Shown in pieces: positions 1 through 11,400 of a stretch of 64,000 nt of DNA. The notes under the pieces are model-generated. The model was given only the letters and a program-made list of their open reading frames with translations. It ran no database searches and had not been told where the DNA came from. Positions within the stretch are counted from its first letter, which is position 1, and every line of letters starts with the position of its first letter. Source of the DNA: Ancylostoma caninum. Its lineage: Eukaryota; Nematoda; Chromadorea; Rhabditida; Ancylostomatidae. Both the position numbers and the translations under genes were made by a program. The stretch lies in contig JBAJFG010000074.1 in NCBI GenBank assembly GCA_037903475.1, forward strand, positions 186,001-250,000, read 5' to 3'.

Positions 1-35
1 CGAAAAAAGCACTAACTGAACGTACTAGCTGGTAC

Positions 36-397
36 CTGGTTTGATATGTCCCGTCTCTTTATTGAATTCCTTGCAGAAATTTGCAACATTCAGTCCGCGT
101 TGACCAAGTTGAGGACCCAAAGGTGGAGCGGCAGAAGCCATTTGTGCCCTAGAAGGATAAGTGGGAGTCAGCCGCATAAAGAATGAGGAATAAAGAAAGA
201 AAGAAAATACCGTGGTGTGCATATAAACAAAAATAAATAAATAAATAAATACACCAAAGCAAAAGTCCCATTGACGTAGCAGGAAAGCTTCAAACAGTAA
301 CGAAAACACCCCACCTGATGTTGGTTCTCAGCAAAGCGCTGTGGACGACCTTGACTATGTCCTTCTTTCTTACACGTGCCACTGCTTTCGTAGCCAT
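36..397 (-). CDS. mrpl-11: mitochondrial ribosomal protein L11 (uL11m), 5' part
   Basis: Large-subunit mitoribosomal protein of the GTPase-associated centre (uL11 family). Two exons are visible: 397-315 starts at ATG with a basic N-terminus ([13 protein letters not shown]), and 148-36 joins it in phase 2. Exon 2 carries the L11 N-terminal signature [14 protein letters not shown] followed by [10 protein letters not shown], which matches the L11 family core closely. A donor (GGTACC) follows at 35, so the rest of the gene lies left of the window. A splice acceptor (TTCAG) ends 5 nt before the ATG, which fits trans-splicing. The family and start are clear; the 3' part cannot be seen. Confidence 0.9.
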
Positions 398-835
398 ATT
401 TCCTGAATGTGATGTTAGAACATGCGAAAAAGTAAAATGGAACTATAAACTGAAATGGCATAAAATATTGAAACACGGAAAAAATTCTAGTTAGGAAACG
501 GAGGGTTAAATTAAGTAACCTTTCAGGCAAAGTAGAAGTTAGTTACATAATCACAGTTTATCCTACATTAACGGAAAAAAAGTTAAGGAACAAGACGAAC
601 CCTTTCCTCCCAAAAATTGTTTGTCTGCAAAAGTCCGTAGGATTGCACACACAACTCTGGCCACCGTATTCCATAAAACAGACAAGCTCTTGCCAGGTAA
701 ATAATGGACCAAGGATAGATATGTATATACTTTGGATATTTTTCCGGTGAACCTACGTAGAACTGGGGTAACCTCACTGAGAAATTAAGCTGAGGTTCAT
801 TTTGGGCAAAAATATATGAACGGCACTATTCCACA
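398..835. other. non-coding region upstream of mrpl-11
   Basis: No coding exon is recognised. It holds the upstream flank of the L11 gene and AT-rich unique sequence. The trans-splice-like acceptor for the L11 gene is at about 403-405. Confidence 0.5.
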
Positions 836-1960
836 TGTTCTGCCCTAAAATCTCAAAATCAAAAACTCCTCTGAAACTTCGTTCAGGGGCGTTATTTGAC
901 ATGCTGATCACGAATATGACACTCACTTTGCGCCGTAACCCCATTTGGGTAAGGTTATGGGGTACTATTGTACTTCAGCGGCCCCACTATCGACCCCAAA
1001 CTCGAAATCATGGATTTCTCTGAAAACTTGCATACAGGGGTAATTCGATGTGCTGATCACGAATATCATATTCACTTTCCATGATATTATCGATTTTATT
1101 GATTTTATCGATTTTTCCCCAGGTATGGACCTGCTCTCGGATCCCTCTGAAAATTTGCCTACTGGGGTTTCTGAAGGTGCGGGTTGCAAATATGATGAAG
1201 ATTTCGCAAGAAAAGGTCGGCTTTGTGGGGAAACTTCAGTAGAACCGGCAACTACACCGCCCTACAGATAAAAATCTGGAGAAAATCAATGAAATCGAGA
1301 ATGTGATGCAAAACAGGTACTATATTCGTGATCAGCAACTTCAAAAACCTCTAAATGCACTTTTTTAGAGAGATTTGAGATATGGGTAGAACTTGGAAAA
1401 AATCGATAAAATCAATAAAATCGATATTGTCATGCGAAATCAATATGATATTTGTGATCAGCACCTCGAATTACCCCTGTGTGCACGTTTTCAGAGGAAT
1501 CCATGATTTTGAGTTTCGGGTCGATAGTGGGGCCGCTGAAGTACAATAGTACCGGTTATGGTAGGTATAGATACGGTGTCTCACAGAATAATCTGAATTT
1601 TTGCCTAAAGGAATTATTTGATATGTTGATCACGAATATCATACTCGTTTAATGCCGCAATCCTATTTGGGTAGCGTTACGGTAGGGTTAAGGTAAGTAC
1701 AGTCATAGGAGAACCTCAAGTTGCTTTCAACTTGCAAAATCAATCCTATAATCGTAATCAGCGTGTCAAATACTCCCGTAGACAAAAACCCAGGTGATTC
1801 CATGAGATACCTTACTTACCCTAACCCCACCGTAACCCTATACAGATGGGGTTATGGCACGAAATGAGTGTGATATTCGTGATCAGCATGTCAAATAACA
1901 CCACCGTACGAAGTTTCACAGAAATTTTTGATTTAAAGATTTTGGGGCAGAACAAATGGG
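836..1960. repeat. alternating-orientation satellite-like repeat
   Basis: About six diverged units share a core such as TGATCACGAATATCATAC, and an AT block built from ATCGATTTTATTGATTTTAT links some of them. Units at about 906, 1055 and 1628 read on plus; those at about 1327, 1450 and 1876 read on minus. Two pairs are clear inverted copies: 836-962 against 1824-1957, and 958-1085 against 1440-1560 (shared core CTTCAGCGGCCCCACTATCG). Sequences of the same family recur at 9.9-10.2, 34.2-34.9 and 36.4-36.6 kb. No protein coding is seen. Confidence 0.75.
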
Positions 1961-2034
1961 ATAGTGCCGGAGATTTTACCAAGTGTAAATGGAAAGACAT
2001 CCAAATGGAAGGGATCTTGCCACATATTAGAACA

Positions 2035-2236
2035 TACAGGAAGCTCCAAATGTCCGCAGTCAAGAGGGCGTGGCCACGGCGCGGCTCCTTCATCAGACAC
2101 AGGCGCTCTCTATGCTGCCCCTGGCTTCTCTGACTCTGCAGCCAACCAGTGGCAGCATGCCGAGCGCCTGTGTCTCTGCCTAAAGCCGCGTCGTGGCCAC
2201 GTCCCTCTTGACTGCGGACATTTGGAGCTTCCTGTA
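2035..2236 (+). mobile_element. palindromic TA-flanked MITE, copy 1
   Basis: A 202-bp element bounded by TA with terminal inverted repeats (CAGGAAGCTCCAAATGTCCG and its complement). The inverted repeats extend inward through a GC-rich segment. It encodes nothing. The TA flank suggests a Tc1/mariner-type non-autonomous element. It faces a near-identical copy at 2325-2526. Confidence 0.85.
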
Positions 2237-2324
2237 GTACGTAGGAAAGTGCAAAAAAGTAGAATCAGCTGATTGGCCGACCGATGCCTTGCCGCAGCCG
2301 TAATTGCAGACCAATACGCAGATG

Positions 2325-2526
2325 TACAGGAAGCTCCAAATGTCCGCAGTCAAGAGGGACGTGGCCACGACGCGGCTTTAGACAGAGACACAGGCGCTCG
2401 GCATGCTGCCACTGGTTGGCTGCAGAGTCAGAGAAGCCAGAGGCAGCATAGAGAGCGCCTGTGTCTGATCAAGGAGCCGCGCCGTGGCCACGCCCTCTTG
2501 ACTGCGGACGTTTGGAGCTTCCTGTA
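2325..2526 (-). mobile_element. palindromic TA-flanked MITE, copy 2 (inverted)
   Basis: Same length and ends as the copy at 2035-2236 but in the opposite orientation. I count about four base differences over 202 bp when it is reverse-complemented. The two copies with their 88-bp spacer form a large palindrome. Confidence 0.85.
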
Positions 2527-3917
2527 CTCGCTATGCTACCAGGTTCTACTTCTAATCACAAATAATGGTAACTGGATAATCCTGTGGATCAGTCCATTTC
2601 TGAGTGAAAATTCGCAGAACCTAAAGCCTCAGATTCACGCCCACTTCCTTGATTTTTCTTTGTTGTTAGGCCAGTGTTGATTGCATCGTTAATTAATCGT
2701 CGTACAAAGCACCGAGGCGTTGGTCAGCTGTTGCTCAACGAGCAAGTCTACAGCCCTGAAGCCTTGCCATTCAGCCATATTGTTCCGTGGTGGAAGTCCC
2801 TCTTTATGATTGGTCAAAATAGTCGTCGGACATCGTTTATCGTTACTGTTTTCATATATTTGCAGATTTAGTGACCTATATTCTAGTTAAGAAGTACACT
2901 AAATCAGTACAATAAATCTTCCGTGGCTAAGAGATCTATTTGAGATGCATAAAATATTTACCTCATTTTGTTTCAGAGAGTATTGTTTATTTTAAGATTT
3001 GGAAAATATTACTTTATAATACTGTCCTCAGAAAAATACAAAGGCATTTAGAGCCCTCGTCGAAAAGATACACGGATTGGACGTACGCTTCCACGGCGTC
3101 GCTGCTGCAGAATCGTGGCGGGACCAACTCGACCTACTCGTTGAAGCATGCTCTCACCGCTTTCCTCGTGTAGGTTCCGCCACGATTCAGCAACCACGAA
3201 ATCCGTCTATCTTTAAGGAGGAAAGGACTTCATCCATGTGTGCATACTTACTCGTAGCATTACCTGCTTTTATTGAATTTTTCGTCTAAATATTTACAAC
3301 CTTGTCGTCACGAAAGTGTAATTTTGCGTACAGAAACTTTTTTGCATCGTTATGCACACTAATGTCGAATTGTCGAGGCCTGCACGACGCAGTAGTACAC
3401 TCTAACGCATGGATGCACTATTGAGATTACCCAGGATGAACGTGATGACGCGCTTGGGTGACATTCTTTACTGACAATGAGTTTTCCCGTGGTAATCGCG
3501 ATTACCCCCAATGTCTACCATTTACAAAGTATCCATCGAAAAGTTTACCCCCAGCTCATGGTAAAGTACGGAGTAATCTGTACCAATCTGTAGGATTGAT
3601 GAATACCATTTCCAGGTTAACCGCCAGCTTTATCTCAGGTTCTCATAGCCAGTGCTTAACGTTTATCCCCAACTTTGTTGATGAGTGGCAACCCTTGTTA
3701 ACTTGATGGGTGAATCTGTGTGGTTTCAACACATTTACCCTGGGTAATCCCAATGATGCATGCGGTCCCAGCACGGCGCGAGCCTTTGGTTGTCTGCCTC
3801 ATCGCGCGATCAATACTCTCGCTCCCTTCCCGACGCGGCGGGGTGTACTGCGTCGTGCACAAGCCGACAGCTTGAGTTCCTTGCATAAAATCAATTTAGG
3901 CATAAATCCATTTAGGC
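2527..3917. other. gene-free region with a palindromic repeat
   Basis: No coding exon recognised. About 3066-3221 is an imperfect palindrome: the left arm contains AATCGTGGCGGGACC and the right arm GGTTCCGCCACGATT, and the outer parts pair around GATACACGGATTG and CAACCACGAAATCC. A related half-copy lies at about 37195-37270. From about 3660 onward there is a dispersed repeat containing TTTACCCTGGGTAATC that recurs near 41.7 kb. Confidence 0.5.
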
Positions 3918-4061
3918 ATGAAGACCGTCACCCTGGTTCTGCTCGTCTGCGCTCTAGCCGCTACTGTTCTATCATGTGACAAGTTCCAGAAACATATCAA
4001 TATGTTCTGCAAGTTCCCCGGTGAAAGCCAGCCATGCCTCACCAGTAACGGTGAATATTGA
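3918..4061 (+). CDS. possible small secreted cysteine-containing peptide (or first exon)
   Basis: A 47-residue reading frame, ATG to TGA. The first 19 residues are a textbook signal peptide (MKTVTLVLLVCALAATVLS). A short mature part follows with three cysteines (Cys20, Cys31, Cys40). A splice acceptor (TTTAG) ends 2 nt before the ATG, the same arrangement as the other gene starts here. No family is recognised. The odd cysteine count and a possible donor (AACGGTGAAT) near the end leave open that this is only the first exon of a longer secreted protein. An AATAAA lies at about 4264. It could also be a chance frame. Confidence 0.45.
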   Translation: MKTVTLVLLVCALAATVLSCDKFQKHINMFCKFPGESQPCLTSNGEY

Positions 4062-6515
4062 TTCGTATCGATTGGGACCCCCAATCAATAACCGGGAAAA
4101 TTTCAGCGCAATCATTCGCATCGTCGTGTTGTGCGAGCAGGGGTGGATGTAACTCAATGGAATTTCCGAAAGATAAGATGAGTTTTATTTATTTATGTAT
4201 GGAAAAGAAAATGTAGATAGAGTACACAGATGATAGCATACTATAAAAACACACTTACATTAGAATAAACTACAATACAATGAAGTATAAAATATTACAA
4301 TAAAGTCCACTATTTTTGTTCTATACTTTTCTTTTTTCGGCCTAAGGCAGCAAGAGAGTAGCACATGCAGCTCACAACCTGCACATCAGTCCGGTAGTGG
4401 ATCGTCTGAATTGTGAATATAGAAAATCTGTTGATAGTGCACCGCGAGAAATGTTCTCTGTGAATAGAGTGCAGATAGCGGAGGAAGGCAGTGTCATACG
4501 GGTCTGGCGAGAGAGTATGAGTGCTGGAAAGAGCGCAGAAAGCCATAGAAAAGAAGCTTCACTGTGCTTTGGAGGGCACAGGAACGATACCGACTTAATG
4601 AATCTTTTCATTTGTTTATGCTCAAAATTCAGCTCGATTTTTCCTGATACTTCTCCTGTAAAGGTTACGAGTGACGCCAATATTCGATTTATTCGAGGAT
4701 CGACTTCATTAAATTGAAGATGATCTTCGCAGGTGGTTGAGCAGGAGTGATCGGAAAATTTAGCGTTTTTGAATAGGTTAGACCACTGCTGTTGTACACC
4801 GCGGCTAGAATCGAACAACAGAGTGTTCAAGGGTGTTGTTCCTCTACGTCTCTGCCCGCGAGCAGATATTTCTACCCTACCTTGCACGACATTACTTTGA
4901 GAAGAAGTCTATGAAATACACAATGTAGCGGCTGCTCTCACTTCATGCGATTTGTTAAGAAAATGCGCAGTGGTACCATCTTGTGTACTATTCCGTGGAT
5001 GCATTCTTCAAAGAACCAATAGTATTGTGGTGGGCGTGGCTTCGTGTCCTCTGCGTCTCCATCCTTCCTTGAAACAAAAGGAACCTGAAGAAAACGAGTT
5101 TCCTGAGAAAAACGCATGCATGTGCCTTGTTTTCAAGAACTTGTTTTTCATTTTAGATTCCTTTCTTTATCTATTCAAAAGTAGTAGGCAATTTTAATTA
5201 ATGAAGCTGTGTGTAGACCACACCCCTTTTCTCAAGCACCCCCAACGGCAAGCATTCGCATTTGACCTTTTTTCGAGACTTTTTTTTATTTCAGTATATT
5301 TTTCTCATCTTCGAAATGATAGGCAATTTTATTTGACAATGTCGTGGGTAGACCATGCCCCTTCTCTCATGTGCCTTCGAAAAAAAAAACCGGCGATTAC
5401 GTGGACGCTCATATATTTAAACAATAATTCGTCATATTCTAGGTGTGCTGCTTCACTCAAGCCTGTCTCGATCGCTGCTATCCAGGAAAAGGCCATCGCA
5501 TGGGAACCGTCTACTAGTCACATATTGATTTATTGATTTTTTAGCGGTGAAGTAAAAACACTTGAAATAAAGGTGATAACACATTCATATGAGTTTCTTC
5601 TTACAAATCATTAAAAGACATCCGCAACAGTTGACCAGTAATCAGTGAACATTGAAAATTCCGATTATCGATCAATAAGTGATTATTGATTTTTTTTGGA
5701 CGACCACTGATTGGCCAGTGATCACTCTGTAATTGTGATAACCTAACCGTGCTGAAGTGAACCACGACCAATGACGCAGCGGTCCGTTTTTTCGCCGACA
5801 AAGATCATCGTTCCCTTAATTGGCTATAATCCTAGGATAGTATAGTGGTCCCGCACGGATTAGCCTGGATTAACGGCTTTGTGGTTTGTGTCTTCATATA
5901 TAAACTCGTTGATTACTGGCTTTATTGCTCATGTTCACATATAAATGATGACTCAACCTCGCTGGTCTTCTTTTTATGCTTACCTGATTCTAGGTTTGAT
6001 CAGTCACTCTGCCTTATATACCAACTCCTGACGTAGACACAGATGAACACATTCACTCTGCTTCTCTGCACTCCAAATAGCTTCCCCCCCTCCCCCCAAG
6101 TTAGTTAATTTCCTGTACAGTTTTAGGAACCCTCTATAACCCATTTTTCCCCGTAGTGGACGAGTTTCAAAAGTGACATTATCCACATTTTTACTGCTTT
6201 TCTCCCATGGCTTGGGCCGATTGTTGGAACTAAAGTACCGCGTAAAACGTTACAAGTTTTGCAGTTTTGAATTTTCCATTTTAGAGCATTTTCCTAGCTA
6301 ATCTTATGTTATATCCTCACCATAGACAAAGTCAAAGGGTGAAAAAGGCAGCGAGACATGATTGGCTGTAATTGAACAAAGGCTCAGACTCTGTGTTAGC
6401 TCAATTGGCTCCTTGGAAAATGTGTTGCCTGAATTTCAATCAACACGAGCTAAACAATTTTCAGAACGGTGAAAATATAAAACTGAAATGAAAATGGAAA
6501 AAAAATAGCCAATTC
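4062..6515. other. gene-free region
   Basis: No coding exon recognised on either strand. It contains a short A/T microsatellite at about 4183-4198 and a diverged two-unit direct duplication of about 135 bp (next entry). Confidence 0.4.
5160..5400 (+). repeat. two-unit direct duplication, period about 135 bp
   Basis: TAGGCAATTTT occurs at about 5185 and 5320. Each copy is followed by similar sequence, GTGTAGACCACACCCC and GGGTAGACCATGCCCC, then CTTCTCTC-like text. The copies are diverged. No coding meaning seen. Confidence 0.5.
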
Positions 6516-6906
6516 TAGGGCTTTAGCCGTTTGGACAACAAAAAGTGTCCAACGACGTGTTCAGACACGTATAATCACGGTAGAACATGAATTTCCCTCA
6601 GTTTCCAGGCAGTGCTCAACTTTTTCTTCTCCTAGTTTCCCGAGTCCGCTGAAAACGCAGCACCATTGACGCCCACTGTAAGTGTATTTCATTGTTGTAC
6701 AGCAACTACAATGATTTTGTATTATATAAACATTTAAGAGCTAGAATGGAAATAGGAATAAGTTAGGCATTGTTTCTAAATTACAGGGAAACCAGGCCTT
6801 TTCTAGTTATACTTGTCTGAACACGTCATTGGACACGATTACGCACGTCTAAACACGACAAACAAGTACCGTTGGACACTTTGTTGTCCATACGACTAAA
6901 GCCCAA
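6516..6906. mobile_element. palindromic MITE-like element
   Basis: Left end GGCTTTAGCCGTTTGGACAA pairs with the right end TTGTCCATACGACTAAAGCC, and the pairing continues through AAAGTGTCCAACG on the left and CGTTGGACACTTT on the right. Inner arms also pair (GTGTTCAGACACGT, GTCTGAACACGTC). It encodes no protein. Exact ends and target duplication were not resolved. Confidence 0.65.
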
Positions 6907-7588
6907 GTCTAGTAGCTAGGTGACTTTCAAGAACCTGCTGTAGAGCACCTAACGACCAGTAAGTCAAATTCCTAAAAGATATATGGATCGAAAATCGAAT
7001 TAGAAACTTTGAAGTAGCCGGCACTTTACGCGCGAACTATCGTGTTTGGAATTTTGCTGCATGCGGAGACGCAGAACTTACCATTCAATGTTGAAATCAC
7101 ACTAAACATACAATAAATCCAGTAAATCGTGAAGTTTTTTACGTTCTTCCAAAAAAAAAAAAGAAAGATAGCGTGTGTACCGGAAGGAAGTGAGTGGAAG
7201 TGGTCATGCCTTTTACCTGAGTATCTCAACAGGTAGGCAGTGACCCGTGGTGACTTTGCTCCTACAGTTTTGGCTATAATTCTTGGTTTAGCGCTATAGT
7301 AAAAACGAATGCAGCAACCAATTTTGGCTTAGCCTACGAAGAAGGCGGTTTTTACTGCCATCTGTTTACCCGCTTGCAAAGGATGTCCAAGTTTAGTGAG
7401 GTTGAAGTGTAAGGAAGTGGGAGCGAAAGCGACAATAATGAAGATTTTATCATAAGCAAGCTTCATCGTAAAGACAACTTATCTTGTTGAAACATTGGAA
7501 CACATATAATCCCTTCATGTCTGAAAATGGTGATACCTACTTATGGCACTGCAAATTTCATAGAATTATTGGGACTATTGCTCAGGAG

Positions 7589-7799
7589 CAGGGATGAGCG
7601 GAATTCCGGTTTCCGGAAGTAGGAAGTTCTTGAATTCTCGCCTCATGCGAGCTTCTGACTTCTAGATTTCTGGACGATTGGCAGTCGTTGGGTCACGCCA
7701 ACTCAGACGTGCTGTATTCATCGCTCCAATTTTCGCCGGATTTCCAACTTCCCCCAACTTCCGACTTCTGGTCTCATGCAGTACCTCCGCTCATCCCCG
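7589..7799. mobile_element. hAT-type MITE with 8-bp target duplication
   Basis: A 211-bp element with terminal inverted repeats CAGGGATGAGCGGA (left) and TCCGCTCATCCCCG (right). It is flanked on both sides by the same 8 bp, CTCAGGAG (7581-7588 and 7800-7807). An 8-bp duplication with CAG-type ends is the signature of the hAT superfamily. It has no coding capacity. Confidence 0.85.
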
Positions 7800-8415
7800 C
7801 TCAGGAGCCAAAACACTCGAAATCTAGGAGGTGAAAATTATCGTCGGCACTGCCTTTGAAGGCAGCACCCGGGTAAACGTTCCTTTTTGAATTTTCGCTT
7901 AATTTTGCGGTTTTGAACGACCAAGAACTAACTCATTGCCAACAGTGAAATTGCAAGAAACGTGCGAGAAATCCACGAAATCGGGGTGCCGTCTTTGGTG
8001 CATTCCTCTGACACATGAGTCCAGCTATGTAAGTGCGGGCACACGCGCACGCGGAATTGTTAGCTGGCGCGTCGTCGCAGCAAGAACACGTGCAGGAGAA
8101 CTGTCAGGAAAGTTCGCAGGATTTTTTTCTTTTCAAAATAAAAACTGCTTCTCCGAAAAAATAATAGCATGTGGTGATATTCGAAAATTAGTTGACTCAG
8201 AGTGAACCTAATAAAATTATTGTTCATGTTGCCACTTTGTTATCAGGCTCTGTTGTTCACATTTTGTTCCCTGTCAATTTTCCACAGCTACTGCCGGAAA
8301 TCGGTCCGTGCTTCCTCCGCATCACTACCTTCCACATATTGTTCTCACTAACTCCGGAACCCAAGTGATGTGTTTGAAGCTTCCCCGTGAGTCGCTGATT
8401 CAGGCTCATTTTCAG

Positions 8416-8423
8416 ATCCAACA
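8416..8423 (+). other. probable spliced-leader acceptor, FAR gene
   Basis: TTTTCAG ends at 8415, 7 nt before the start codon, and no upstream coding exon is visible. This is the usual layout of a nematode trans-spliced 5' end. Confidence 0.55.
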
Positions 8424-11400
8424 TGCGACTCCTCCTTGTTAGTGTGTTGGTCTTGGGAGCGTCAGCATTCCCAACTGTGAACTTCACACTTACTGTGGAT
8501 ATGCTGAATAAAATGATCGAACAGATAAAGACGGAATCACGTAGGTTATGTTAGATTTTGGGGGGGGGGGGGTGGGGGACCAATCATTATTGCACACCTG
8601 AGGACGAGACCGCGCCGCTACTCCTACGTACGCGGTGCGGCCTCGTCAATATGCCAGCTCGTAACATCTCAATAACATAAACAAGTGTATGTAAGAATGT
8701 CAAGACATGAAATCACCAGTGGAAACCAGAGGCAAAGTGGCAGACCCAGGAACGCGCGGCAACCGCAGCATCGAGAAGGTCCACCGCGCCGCGTAGGCGT
8801 TGCGGCGCGGCATCGTTTTCGAGTGTGCAAAAACGATTGGAGCCTCCTGTTTTTAGCGTTTCACAGTGAATGACTGCGGTTAGAGACGCCGTCTTGAATC
8901 TTTAGAATATGTGCCCAGCTACGTCATGGATCAAATCAACAGTGCGACAGAGGCCGAAAAACAACAATTCGTTGATCTCATGAATAGAATATACAAAGGA
9001 GAATTCCCACCGGTCTCCAGCACTCAACAATTCGTCGAGACTGTGGAAAAGGTAAGGCGTCTTCTCCATTACTAACAGGGGACCGTGTCTTCTTTCTAGT
9101 TATTGATCGCTTCTGCTCTGTTACTGATCATCCCTCTACAGTCTGTCTCGAAATAGTTGATGGATGAGAAGCGTGGCGGGGCCTACTCGAGACTCTCATT
9201 TAGAGCACACAAATAGGCAACAAGTAAGATAATAGTAAACAACAAAGAAGATAATAATCAAAAGTAAAAAACAAATAAACAAGCCATGCCAAAAACCAAA
9301 TAAGCAGGAAATAAGTATCCTCCGTCTCGGTCCCGCCGCGCTTTTCAGACCATGACGCTATGCAGCCGCGCACGGAATCCGCCAATTATTCCGAGATAGG
9401 CTGTAGTCTAGCCGTTTATGTGACGACTTGTAAACAACATTTCAGGAAGCGCCACTGATTGGACCGAAGGCAAGGGCTATCTATAACAGCTATATGGAGC
9501 GTTACAACAACCTCACACCAGATGCGAAGCAATTCGTTACCACGGTAAGATTGATGCACGATTTCACCGACAAAGAGGATAGTCTCCGGAGATAACCCCA
9601 ATGGATCTCGTCCAGCACATGGCCATGAGGCCACGTGCCCGATATTATAAATAAAAAAAACTGGACGGTGTACCCGGCTTTATTCGGGGGTTAAACTTCT
9701 CCAGGCCATTTAAATCTAGTGCCAAAACTTGTTAAAAAATCCTTTGTTCATCATTTGGTGAACGGCTTAGGTGACCCCTCTTCACGCCTTCGCCCTTCCC
9801 TCAGAAAATGGGGTGAAGTTGCTAGACTGGTGAATAAATCCTTCTAAAATGCTTGCCTTATCCACGTTCAGCGTACCGGAAAATTCCAGGAGGCACGTTT
9901 TCACCGACCCGTGTGCAAGAATGCCGAAAATCAATAAAACAGATAAATCGATATTCCGCTCAACATGGTTGCCATATTCGTGTTCAGCGCATTGATGTAC
10001 CCCAGTAGACATGTCTCTACCACCCCATGAGCAAGAATAGCGAAAAAATCAATAAAGTCAATAAATCGATAGTTTGACGCAAAATGTTTATCATATTCGT
10101 GTTCAGCGTATTGAGGTACCCCAATAGACATGTCTTTACTACCCGATGGGCAAGAATAGAGAAGAATCAATAAAATCGATAAATCGATAATTTGGGGCAA
10201 AATGTTTACCATATTCGCGTTCAAAAAAATATGTCGCGGGCAAAAAATCTTAAAATGACATACATCGAAGTAACGCTCACTATTATAAAGGTGTACATGG
10301 GGGAAAATGACCACGTTCACAAACAGCAGTGGAGGGGGAGGTGGTGGAATTCCAACAACTACAGCACAATTTGTACTATGTCCTAGCGTCGGTAGCGCGT
10401 ATGTAAACGATTTATTGATCGGTTAGGCGCGACGCTGGCCACAAGCGCGTGCGTCTCACCTGCGTCTGCGTCGCACTAGTGGAGGGAGGGGGGGGGGGGG
10501 CTGTCATTCGTACTATAAGCGTACGCACGACGAACGCACGCACTTATTGTAAATCACCCTTATAAAACCAAGAGAAAGCACGAAAAAAAAACTCTGACAA
10601 AACATGTGTGTACTTTTGAATTTCGTTGGAAGAGGCCTGTGCATACACAGGGCGAGGGTGGCTGGAAAAGCGTAGAAACTCGTTAAAACTTGGAGACGCA
10701 GACAACGAGAGAACTAGCGGTACGCTGCAGGCTGCCATCACTGTTGGGGAACAAATCTCGTGCAACCAGCTGTGAGATAGCGAGTCTAACTGGGGATGTT
10801 TTTCAGTAGAGTGCGTGAGCATGAAGCTGCTGCACTACCTACAGTGGGCGTCAACGGCGGTGGCCCATACGCGGCCTCGAAAATGACGCAACGCGACCGC
10901 GCTGCGCGCGCCGGAATCAGTGTCGTCTGCCGTAGAGATGCTATTTCTAGTCGCTTTCTCCCCGATTTGATCAAAAATCCTAAAAATTGCGTAGAAAACC
11001 TGTTAGATATGCATAACATTGGCAGAAAACATCGTTCGCGATGCACGCGGCGTGGTTGCGCGGCGTACTTCTCGAGGCCGCAGATGGGCCACCACCATTG
11101 ACGTCCACTGTAAATCAAAGGCATGTATAACAAATACACAAAACTTGAACAATTCATAACATAATCGATCTCATAAGTGGAAAAATTCCTTATTCAGTGG
11201 GAAAACAAATGGTTCGAAGCCATGCAGACATTCCGCGCAGACCGACAAGCATTTTTCAAGGACATGATTGGAATGACCAAGGATCTCCTGACGGATATCA
11301 AGGTATCTCAATGCCTACCATCCTTGGAATTAATCTCAATCACTCCCAGTAGTCCTTGTTGCATTACAGAACCTCAAACCAGAGACATGGGCGAGCCTCA

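Noticed and set aside
168..530. 120-residue minus frame with a hydrophobic start
   Set aside because: Another frame of the same DNA encodes L11 exon 1 with proper splice sites and continues into the clear L11 exon 2; this frame is a shadow.
2273..2680. 135-residue plus frame
   Set aside because: It runs through the MITE copy at 2325-2526; the sequence is repeat, not a conserved protein.
9905..10220. CRISPR-like direct repeats
   Set aside because: The unit is about 118 bp and the whole unit is repeated, with no unique spacers. The locus is in an intron of a eukaryotic gene.
10786..11157. Long open frames on both strands over 10.8-11.1 kb
   Set aside because: They are produced by the GC-rich arms of the MITE at 10842-11110 and show no protein family features.
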